A stretch of 64,000 nt of DNA from Echinostoma caproni (lineage: Eukaryota; Platyhelminthes; Trematoda; Plagiorchiida; Echinostomatidae): positions 46,964 through 110,963 of the forward strand of contig UZAN01039817.1 of assembly GCA_900618425.1 (NCBI GenBank), read 5' to 3'. Position numbers and translations under genes: made by a program. Under the pieces are notes generated by a model that was given only the letters and a program-made list of their open reading frames with translations, was not told the DNA's origin and made no database searches. Positions 28,201-40,200 of this stretch are shown here, in pieces; position 1 is the first letter of the stretch, and each line of letters starts with the position of its first letter.

Positions 28201-31200
28201 ACTTGGGTATTGAATGGTGTCACCTCGGGAAAACGTACCGGACGAATTTGTGAGACAATGTTTGGGATACAGACAGAAGGTGTATACAAAATGCATTCAA
28301 AACACACGGAGAGGTTCGGGAAAAGTCCATATTCAATGGAGGAGCTGTAGAAGAGAGAGATTGTTTGAAAGGTGGGTGATTTCAGATTGGTTAGGAACGA
28401 CTGGTGTCCTACAGGTTTGTCCTGTATTTGTATCATTTTAGTCTTTTAGATGTTTCTGTTATCAGGGATTTGATTGAATTCATTAATGAAGTCCGAAACC
28501 TAGGTTCAAGAATTTTATACCCCACTTAGCTGTTAACACATGGGCTTAGTAGCAAGATATGTGGTCCTGGCATTCATCGCTTGTCCCTCTCCCCAATCTC
28601 ACTCGCCCATTGCCATCCATAAGGTGGTCATTTCATCTTAAATATGTCGCACAATGTTTCGACCTATCCTTGAAAAACTAGTTCAAATTAGAAAAAGAGT
28701 GCTGCATTTTCGAAAACGAGGTCTTTCAAAGCGCAGCGTCGAAGATCAACGGGGAAACAATAAATAAATCGGGAAAATCATACGCAATTGAAAATGACGA
28801 TACCCCTCGAATACATCAGATCCCAAGTGATCAGCCAGACGATCATCCGAACACACTTTCACACATAAAAAGACGAAGCGATGTCACTCTAGGACAGAGC
28901 AGATAAGTGCCGCATCGTACAAACGAGGATGAGATATTCGGTTGTAAACAGATCACAAATCCTGACCGGATCGTCTGAATCATCTGGTGTTGTTCCGAAT
29001 ACAAAGCAATCGAGCTACACAGTGCACCAGTTGCTTCAAATATAAGAAACAATCGTGCCATAATTAGGCGATGCAGAGCTAACAGAGATACACGGTAAGC
29101 GTATTTTGTTTAATGACAAATTGTACTTACTTCTCACCAGAAATGGAACAAAACAGCCCACTAACCTTTAGGATTTTCGGAATGTCGTTCCGTTTCGCAT
29201 GAATCACATCGGTGTCCGAAACTCGTGAAACCGAGAAGCCCGGACTGCGCATGTCCACAATGCGATTTGGTGAATTAGATAAGAAGACACTGGGGACATG
29301 GGACATCGACCCGTTTGGACTGTGTAGTCGAGACCAGGGGAAAAGTGAGGTAGTCTGCGAAACGGAACTGATACTTCCATTCAGGTTGCTTTCGCCGGCT
29401 TGCCCATTCGGATCTGTTGTGATCTGGCAGATTGAAACGAGACGAGATCAATAGATAAATAGGCAAAATTTTATCAACATAGGTAATGATGCTAGCAAAA
29501 CAACACGTAGATGATTCAAAAACAGGGGAACACGTGCGTGTAACCGTTCAATTGAGCGGCTCTGAGGCAAGTTCAGACTACAGGCTGGGATCACTTTTCA
29601 CGGACTTATTCATTGCGAAACTTGAAAACACTCAATTACAGTCAACCACTAAAGACTGCGTACAATACACGCGGTACCTAGATTATGTTTATCACGCGAT
29701 CAACGCAACAGCGAACACAACGGAACTATTAAACATGTTCAACACTACGCATCCTAACATAACAACAACAACAAATTGCCGTTTTCTAGATGTCTGCATC
29801 ACCCGTCGATCAGATGGTTCGGTGTAGCATTCCGCGGATAGAAAGGCAAATTGCAAAGATCAATACATTCATTTCCGAAGCTTTAGGTCGCTTAAGATAA
29901 AAAAAATCCTGGTTCGTTGCCAAGCGGACAGGGGAAGAAAGATTTACAATGAGGACATGCTAGCGAAAGAGCTCCGCACTAAAAAAAATCCATATTTGCA
30001 CGTGATGAATATCCGGAGCGTTTGGTCGACAAAATGATTCAGTGTACGGAAAACTCTTTACAAAACACCAAGGTTAAGAAAAAATCTGTGCAGATTTGTT
30101 CGCCGTTCAAATGGGGACACATCAGCTGAGATCATGCAAAGAAGATTATCCGATGCAATCGACAAGACTTTCTATGCATCCAAGCTTCGTGTGTGGTTCA
30201 CATCCAAATCGCCTATGTGTTTGCGATTGAAGGAAAAAGTTCCCTAATCTGCGGTCTCATTTTCTGTATACTCCTGTGGAACAACGTACATAGGCCGCAC
30301 GGTCAGGCGATTGTCCGAACGGATAGGTGAACACCACTCTGCGTGGCTGAACACCGGAACGATTAAGTCACTCACCAGTGCAGTGGTTTCACACCCAGCT
30401 GAGAAATTTCACTGTGGACGTGACTGAGGCTTATCGCCCCCAATATCGATTATCGAGTTAGGTTCGCTGACGGATGCCGGCATTCGTATGCACAACAGCC
30501 CAAAAACAACTTGTGTAAGCGCTAAAGTTTCCCTGGCCCGCCTCACACAGACCTGATCACGAGTAATCTGGATAATCAGATGAGTGGACAAACAAATATT
30601 TGATCGTGGTGAATCCAATTTCCGGTCTCATGGCTTGTAGTAATCTGTGATTTTATTTTGCTTTCCCAATACACTTTTAGTCCCATTGACATGAATATGG
30701 ACCTCTGAAAACGAGTTTGTTCGCCACTCTATAGTAGCATTTCAATATAATGTCTTAAGGCCAGTTGTTTTTTGACGCAATCAATAAGCAACTAACTTCT
30801 AAGTGAATCCAACAATCAGCTGATAACCATAAACCTAGCGCATTCGGGTGAGGATTTTTATCGTGGTATCTTAGCGACAGTCAGAGTGGATTGATTGACA
30901 AGTGTTGAAATCACTAACTGATCTCATACGTGAGAACTGGGGTTTAATAAAAAATAGCACAAATATACAGATGCGTAGAACATACATGAAATCAGTTGAA
31001 CTATCGCTTCATGGATGCTTATTGGCAAAACGAAAAACAACATTTGTGACAGGAATTCAGAAGTAACAACTGCATAAATTTTGTTGTAAGGAATGATATA
31101 CAATTCGCTTTTATATCATATTATCAGTTGAAAGTTATTATAGCAACGAAGAGTAGTTGGAATAAAGTTTATTTATGTGACGCTTGATCACATCGATCCG

Positions 31201-34200
31201 CAGATCACTTTCAGTGACAAATGTTGCTCGGGTGTCATGGACGAATGGGGAGACAGAATAATCGAACAGCTTGGGGTGTTTGCTTTCCAAATGATTCCTA
31301 TAGGGATTTAACACACGTTACATTGATCTAATCCACCTTGTGATCATTCATCATTAGCGATTCCGTTACGGTTGTGCACTATACAGATTGACGTTGATGC
31401 AGTACGGATTGGAACCTGATTTAACGGTTTCTGAGGCTAATTCCTGTGTTAGACTACCGGATTCTGACAACAGCAAGCAGAACATCCGGGGAAAAGAAGT
31501 CGAAGTAACATATGAACTATTCACATATCTAAAGGACTATTGAAACAACACATCGAAAATGAGCAATAAATACCACTCGTGAGGGAAGTGGATCACCCTA
31601 AACGTGGTATCGAAGATATCACACGCAGTGAATTGAAAAAGTGGTTAAACCCGACTTCGTGAAGTTTACAGCGAAAAGGGAGGAAGTGGACCAGCGTCAA
31701 GGCAATATGAACATAATCGAAAAAAAAATCAGTTCTCACAGTTAACCGACTGATTGGCAAAGAGAGTAGAATAGCTAGAGGCTAGCGCAAACCTTGGCTT
31801 ATCTGAACCGAAAACCTAGGACTCGTCGCAGCGACAATTCAACTAGAGCCCCGCCACGATAGACAAGGTACGGAACCGACGAACAGCAAGAATTATTGTG
31901 GCGGGGGTTTCAACTTAAGGTCTTATTTCTCACGTTAGTGCTCGCGGTTTGAGCCACAAATACAATCCTGGTAAGATAATAAAGCTTTGAAACCTACATG
32001 GCAGGCCTAGAGAACGAACCACTATATGACTGGGATCAGTTTTTTTTCGAACGGACGGAGAGGAACGGGGTTGCAGCTCATCAGGCAAACACAAAATATA
32101 ACACGGAATTAGACAGTATTGATCCAGTGCAACCGTCGGGTTTACTCACATCATAGATAAACAACCGCATATCACTGAGAAACAGGTAGTGCCGAGTCCA
32201 ACCACGTTTGATACCACCAACTTTCGGCATCTACAAAGTGGAGAGATAGAATAACTTACACGAATTAGATTGTATTCAGACTGAGAGTAAACAGATTACA
32301 TATCGATGGACGATAGCCATTGTGGAGTTCCAGTGAACCAAGTTTCCAGTAGAGAATCAAACGAACAGGAGGGGTTAGAAAAAAACCACTGGTCCAACAG
32401 AGAACGAGCTCCACTGATTGCCATTTGTCAGAGGGTGAAATACTAAACCGTCGTGTGTTATAACGCGGCACCGAAACTGTTTTCCATGTTTAAAACTTAC
32501 AGAGTTGGGCGGAATATATCACGCCCGTATGCAATAAATTCTCCCACTCAAACACACGCTTGCATGCGATGTTTTCAGATCATAGAGACCGGTGTCGATA
32601 AACCAAAACAGCATTTTTATAGTATGAAGAACGATGAGGATGAGTAAGGTGGAACAAGTGGAGGGAGACAAACCTGGACAACTCCTTCTAGCACTGTGCC
32701 CAAACCACAACCACCGTCGAGACTGGTACCTGTGGGAGGGAAAACAATACAAGGGTACACGGGAACGCATGAAAATGTAGACAGGTGAAGAAATTAGGTC
32801 AAAAGGCTCATGTCAAAAGAATATGATTAGTAAAATCCGGGTTTTAAAATAAAAACTGTGCTAAATTGTACTAATCGCCAGACTATGGTACCTTCTCTCC
32901 ATACAATACACCCACGTAAAACAAACCGAAACGAGTGCTAAATTTCTATTCTTTGTGTGCTGCACAAAATAAGCAACGATGCCGATTTCGGACGTTAAAA
33001 GCCTGACTACACTCATATTATTGTCCTCTTTTGAAAACACAAGGACAAACAGCTGTCACGAGTAGTATGGAATATGACAGCGACGACCGAAGCTCGTCAA
33101 CGCAGAATTCCGAAAACAGAACTAAACCGTCAGGAGAAGACAGACTGAGGGAATACTCGCAAAACATGCGTGGGTGGGGGGGGGAGGGAGGGAGAGAGGA
33201 GTAAGGAGAAATGCGAACACCTCATAAGAAAGTGAGGTGTAAAAGGTGCCCAACTTTGTTCTCGAATAATGGTATAAACAAGAACGCCATCGACAGATGG
33301 AAAACTTAAAAATAATAAATTTTAAAATCTGACGACGACAACAAAAAAACGTCCACAATGAACCAGTTAGCATACAGTCAGTCGAACGATGAAGAGGGCG
33401 GTATATGACTTTTTGAAAGACGGACACGCGAAAACAACACACACGCACACACACACACACACATACATACATACAAACTTCGTTCAGAATGCGCCAGAAG
33501 GTTCTGGGCATCGCCGAAATCCCTGATAACGTGTTACTAAGTTTGTGCTCGCCGGGGCATAGGCATAGGCATGATCTATCGGTCGAGCGGCAACAGGCAC
33601 AGGTACCGATGCAAAGAAACGAAAGAGGGACATTTTGTACCTAAAAAATGTAAATGTGGAAATGAAATTGGGACATGTGTATGCCGGTTCACAGGCAGTG
33701 TTGTTGACAAGAAATGGGAACAAGCACCGGTCGGCAATCGAACTGGTCAAGTCAACCTGTGCGAAGCGTCCAGGCTGTACGAGCTATGGATCGGACAGCG
33801 AGAGAATGGAGAAGGCGAGCAAAAAGCTATAGGGCACACAAACATACTACTGACAGTGAAAACAGTGCCCAGTTTCACAAGCAATAGATATAGTTAAGTA
33901 TGTACATGATTGGTGAAGCTTTGTTGTGTGCTTTGGATAGGAGTAGCGAGGGTGAAATCTTCCCGGTAGCCCATATTCCGTCAGGTTTGACGAAAGCTAG
34001 TGTAAAACCGGAAAATCGATAATGGAAACCGGTTGACCTCTTGATGAGGTCATTTGAAGGCAAAAGTAACACCACCGCTACAAAACAGAGATTTGCGTGT
34101 TAGAAAATTGTGCTAAAAACAATATGCTTATGAACCTGATGGCATCCATCATCAAAACACAATGTTTCTGTCCTACAAATTCAACCATCTCTTCGGGGAG

Positions 34201-37200
34201 TGCACCAGAACAGAAACGAATCAGACAAGGGTTAAATCAGTGGAAAACAAACTCATCATAAACTAAACGTTTGAGGTTTCATCTGTGCAAATGGAAATGA
34301 ACGACATTGCGAAAATGGCGAAGCACAGAACATATTTCAAAAACAAAAAGCATAACGGACCACATTGGAAAACTCTTGAGACAGTAAATTGCTAAATCGA
34401 GAGAATACAAATGCAAAACAGTTTATTACACAGACCAACGCGCAGCTTAATATGCACAGCACCGCACAGCTGAAAGTAGAAAACATAGGTTGAATCTATG
34501 CCAGATATGGCGAATTCGGTTCTCAAGCAATATAACTGAGCCAGTGTGTAGTGATTAGGGATGAAAGTAAGCGGACAAGTGACATTACACAGCTTGTGAG
34601 ACAAACTTCAACGGTTTTCGACGTGTACCTCCGGAAGAGAACATGAAGCCGACAGCAAATGGAGGGATTCATGGGCAAGGCTAGTATGGAACCGACAGAT
34701 ACGGAAGGGTAGTCATAACGATACACATGCAAGCAGACGATAGACTAGGATAGTGCAGACAAATGTACAGACAGACGAACCGCCCTGGACTGACCTAATA
34801 AAGTCTCCGGTGGTGCGGGGCACACGTTCGGTGCAGTTTGTCGACAGCGTTGATGGCACTGGAAACCACAATCCTGACACCGTACCCCTTGCCAGCGTAG
34901 ACCAAGCATCAGACTGGTACATGCATGGCATTTGGTCGGGTCAGTGAATGTGGTCAAAGTGAATTTGTGCGCGGAAGTGGAGTGATTTGCCTGTCCCGAT
35001 GACGATGACGGTTCCCATGAGGTATGTGGAGCTAGCGGGGTAGAAGTCGAGTGTATGGCATCTAGTCCGATGTCAGGAAGGGGGCGTCCAGCCTCACCAA
35101 GTGAACCATCAGGATCCATTTTGCTCATCTAAAGGAGGAGAGACAAAGAATAGTTTGGAATAATGGCATCGACCACAATAGCAATATTATTACCTCGAGG
35201 GAAGACATTGTGAAGTTGGAAAAGTATCGATTGATACAACAATAGCGATGTGCTTATAAAACAACAAAACCGGTTTGACACCAGAGATTTATTGCGAGCT
35301 AACTAACTGGACACACGTAGGAAATGCATTCTCTTTCTCGTGGAGTTCATTTACTCACATCCTCGTATTCTTGGATCACCGCAAGATATGCAATATCACG
35401 AATGTCATAGAACAGAAATCTCTCCATCGGTGCAAGTTACACAGGGGTGTAATTATGTTCGCTTTTCTCTTATTTATTTTCTTTGCATTCGTAAATGAAC
35501 GATTATCACATAAAAGTGAATGACGAAAAACACTGAAGATGATGTAATTGGTTCGAAGTGTAAACCAGAGGTCCACGTTTCACATCGTTATGTTTTTCTG
35601 ATATTGTTATTGTTGAATGAGTGCTTATTTTCATTCAAATTTGCTCACATTTCACTTTTTTATTACACATTTGTGTGATGAACAGCAGACAGGGTGAACC
35701 GCATTGCCACGTAAGCCTGCCATTCAGCGATGGTAAACGGCAACCCCGGGACTTAGAATGGCGGTCTAGGATAGACGTAGTACTGAACCGGACAGCAAAG
35801 CTGGCTACCACCAAAGTTGGGTGGTAGCGGGGCTTGAACCTAAGACCACAGAGCCCAAAGCACGCCGGTGACAGCGACTAAACCACTGGGTCACCACCAA
35901 CACCACCCGCTGACGTAATAGAGGAGTAAACTTTACAAAAGGAAGCAACCGCGAAATCAATGGCCACTTTGGATTTTTTTCTTCTGCACTTTATCAGAAA
36001 ACACTTATTACGCATAATCCGATGGCAAACAACAGTCGGATAGTGCATGCTTACCGTAATATCCAGTCCTGAGGCCTATCTCAATATGATCGTCTGTCAT
36101 AACTATGCCTGATCTTCATAATTCAAGAAGAACCGAACTGATATGTTCATACCAGGTAATCAGTACAATTGTTTATTATATTCGGTTTGCCATAGTATTA
36201 TTTGATTCTATTTGCGTCAACCTGTAACCTCTTACTCCAGCACAACCTCACAACCTGAACGAATAACATTTGATGTGAACATTTTCCTACTGTAATCATG
36301 TACGATAGCACACACCGTTACCAAACATTTCTGAAAAAAGTACACAGCAAATTCCTCAACCAACAGTCCATATATGGTGTTGTATACCGATGCGATCGAC
36401 ACTCTTTTGCCCGTGATTCTACAGCTGACGAGGTTTCGTGTTAAAGCGAAAACCCTAGGTTGCTTGAACACAGAGATATGCACTATGCTAAACTCTTTTG
36501 CTCCGTAAATCCACTAGTTCCTTATCAATAATATTGCCTTACACATTTACACTGTTTTTCTCTGCTGTGGATCAGTGATTCCAATTGTACAGAATCACGA
36601 GAAACGTAATCTCGATTTCACTGAATGAAAATTAGGGAAATGGGATGAACCTTAAACCATAAATAAATGCCGAAATTGCCCCGATTCCACTCGGGAGAAC
36701 AGAAAACTCCAATCAGTTCTTACCCGTTTTTCCATTTAATTAATTTATTTGTTTGTTCTGTATGAGACCAAAATGTAGTATTTTAATCTCTGTGCAAGGC
36801 ACTAGCTCAGGCTCTCAAATCGCGAACGAACTGCAGCGTGCTCAGACTCAATTCAGTAGATCTGAAATCGGGTAGAGCAGTGCCGCAAGAAACAAATTTT
36901 CTGCTTACCAAAGAACCGTGCGAGACGGTTTACCAGCTCAAAAGCGCGTGACCAGTCCCAGTGGATAAATGACTCAGTACATCTTCAAGTGGTCTAGTGA
37001 CCCAAAAAATCCACCGGCGAATCCACTGAGTGCCTACCACACGATGCGTAAAATGTTGAACGTTACCGAAGAAATCCTACCCACCTCCAGCCAAACCCAA
37101 TCAAAGTAAGTGATCATGAATTCGGACCCTTTAATTGAGCCGTGCACTGAGACTAATCGAATCAGATAGAATGAATGAAGAGGAGCGCAACGAGGAGGGT

Positions 37201-40200
37201 GGAGGGCAGAAAACAACTCACGTGTTGTTGATTGAGACTGATCGAGTCGTCCAGATTCTAGAGACGAAAGAGAGGGAAATGCGAAGCTAGCCATACCGGA
37301 GGAAGATAGAACACAGTGACAAATGTGAGCGAATAAGTGGACGACTGACACGGGAAAGTGTATGAGATCGGAATTTCGGCAAAGTAGCCATGTACAATTC
37401 ACTTCAGATTGAGGAGTATTAGTCACCAAATGAGATCAGGAACATTAGCAATCAAGAATTCTTCGAATAAGCTCTAAAGCGCATCTAGCTACTATTTGAC
37501 TAATGAAAAAGGACGTTTGGGGACTTGGAAAAATTCCTCTGATTGAGCGGGTAATCACATAGAGGTATCTGCATAGCCGAGGCTGTTGTCCCGTAATATG
37601 AGACAGTGCCACTGCGCTTTGGAAAAAGAAATGGTGAATTCAGTAGGAGACAAGAAACCAAGCACTGGCGATCATGGGATGCGGCTATAGCTGAACCTGG
37701 ATAATGAAAGGACCACAAATAAATGATAACTACTGCCAACAATTGTTTTCAACAGACACTTATCCGATAGAGCTATCTGGTTCAATTGAGAAGAGACCGT
37801 GTGCTATATATCGACCTGGAGTTACCATCCTCATTATCATCGTACAGCAAAATACAGTGAAGCCAATTGCACTGATCGTTGCCAAACTCACAATGCATAC
37901 AAAGTTAGAGGTAATATTTAAGGTGGTTAGACTTACATTGAGAGCGGGAGAAGGTGAACATCTTTTGTCAGCACACAGAGTACACGATCTACATACCGTT
38001 TCAAGCATTCTGACCTGATGAGTAATAACAAGAACTCCACAACCGTCGTTTCGCTGCCATGTCATACAATTTGTCTAACCCAACGGGGCAGTCTTTCGGA
38101 CCCCAAGCTGGAAGGCGCGAACACTTACTCTACCTAATAGCTCTGAGCATATCTTCACGAGGACCTATTGTGGGAGTGGTGAACTATATAAAGCCCTTCT
38201 GAGTTAGGTATGGTATATATATATATATATAACAATCTTCACAAATATGGAACCGAAACATTACACCAATTTGTTGTCATGCCAAAGCGGAAAGAAATCA
38301 ACAAGATCCTGAGGGACCCAGATCATCACCTCGATCATAAAACACCTCATAAAAAAATGAAGACCGGACAATATAAGACACATTTGAAGAGTACAACTTA
38401 CACCATTGTTGATGCGCAAAAGCCGGGTTTGATTAGCGGCTGAACGGTAGGAAGGAAACGCGTATAAAAAGAAGCGAAGCAGAGATAAAGTTTAATTTAA
38501 TTCACTTTCAGTGAGTAAAAATTCAACATGAAAGGGAAAATATAGGTCTGGGAAAAATCATTGAACCGGATAATACACAACCGGTACAAAGAGATGTCCC
38601 GCGGCGAGAACCGAAAAACAGATTACCGGTATTGTTTGTTTGGCGCCAAATGGAGTTTTGAGCGAATAGCTACACCAACAACAATTCGTATTCTCTCTCT
38701 CTCTTTCTTGCATTTCCTGTCAATCGATGCCGCCGATGCAGCTGTGCTTGCGGAGCGAGAGAGGTGGACCAATGCCATTGGTTCCTTTCTAAATACGAAT
38801 TGTGTGATGTCTGTAGGTCAGTATAGCCAGGTTGTCCGTGAAATCGTACAGAACTCGATACACTATCGTGAAACTGGTTCTCAGGCAAATCTATCGACAG
38901 GTGTGGGTGTCAGACAATCGTATACAAACAGAACTGAGTCACGATTCGATGGAGCTTGTACATTACAAACCAGGTTGATGGCATTGGATTCCCGTACGAT
39001 CCGTCTCGAGAAGAAACGATGAGTACTAGAAACACTGTGCCATGACTGGTAGCGCATGGTAAATTAATCAATCGAATGGAACCAAATGGTGAAAATGGAG
39101 AAATATATTTTATGCCTCTCTATCCTTCATTTTTGACAGTAACCTAGCGAAAAGAATTTTGGCCCACACGATTCACATGAATAGGGAAGGAAATAGAATT
39201 TAACAACTAACATCTCTGGACTAAAACGCGGTTCAAACCTGTCAAAGATGTCAGTCAGTTTAGAATAGGCAGGCATAGACCCAGGTTTTTTTACCACATA
39301 GCTATCAGAAACAGTTTTAAAAAGTAAAAAACATGTAGAAAATAGATTCAGCCTAAAGGTAGTTCACTGATTAAACAGATACGGCAGTAATGCATGGTGA
39401 GTATTTGCGTGAGAAGGAAAGTCACCGTTAGTATGCATAGTGTGAACGGCAATTGGGGGTATGTTTCAAAACAGAGGGAAACAATGTGAACCACAATGGT
39501 CAGCAAAGAGCACGCTCTGTCAAGAATTCTGACTGCATGAGAAAAGATTAAAAAAGAGTGCGACTGCCATCGGTCTTGAATGAGCAGCGATGAATGCCAC
39601 GAAGCGCATCTCCCGGGTCGCGGATACGAAAAAGGCCTCCGATTAGCGGTTAACTGTGTCATTGTTCAAAGACTCTTCTACTAACGAAAGTAACCAAACA
39701 CTGCAAACAACTTCTTATTTCTTCAATCCCGCTTATGCGCACAATCAATGGGAGATTTAGTCTACCTTACAAGTGGTAATGATGGAGGTCCTGTCTAAAT
39801 CTCCTTGCATCCTGCTTTGTCTAGTATCCAAGTCTTACAGAATCTAATCACACCAGCAATGCTCTTGTTCTTCTTCGATATCCACACTTACTGTGCCAAT
39901 CCCGATGAGTAGAGGACAATCGCGTCTACTTGAGACTTATTCATCGGCGGGTGTTGCGTTCAAGAGAATCATATCAAAGACTAAAGCTTCATTATCCGTT
40001 TGACGCAACTATTGAATCGATCCAGGAAGTTTCCCACACGCCAAAAAGTTACAAATGTTGGGGTTCCATACAAAACTGACGATCGGGGGAGGGGAGGGGG
40101 GGTTGCTACCGCTTGATACGACCGGATCGTAAACAATGGTGCTCGTGCACCTACTCACTTTCTATGCCGAAAGAGGTTAGGTTCTTTGGGTACCTTTCTG

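Larger units (their letters stand above)
29424..32149 (-). other. Intron 12 of MRCK
   Basis: 2.7 kb. The first 1.3 kb beside exon 13 is a plus-strand Penelope-like element (29480-30790). The rest appears unique except for a weak SINE-like stretch at about 31850-31985. Confidence 0.65.

Noticed and set aside
28159..28441. Plus-strand open frames in intron 13
   Set aside because: Short, no domain, no convincing splice sites.
33484..33897. Overlapping open frames on both strands between C1 and PH exons
   Set aside because: No match to MRCK or any recognised domain, and exon 11 at 32674-32729 already connects in phase.
37085..37257. A 173-bp segment with splice-like ends and phases that could also bridge MRCK exons 8 and 10
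   Set aside because: Its product is not coiled-coil-like and its donor (GTGGGT) is weaker. The 38-bp exon at 38402-38439 fits the same phases with better sites.
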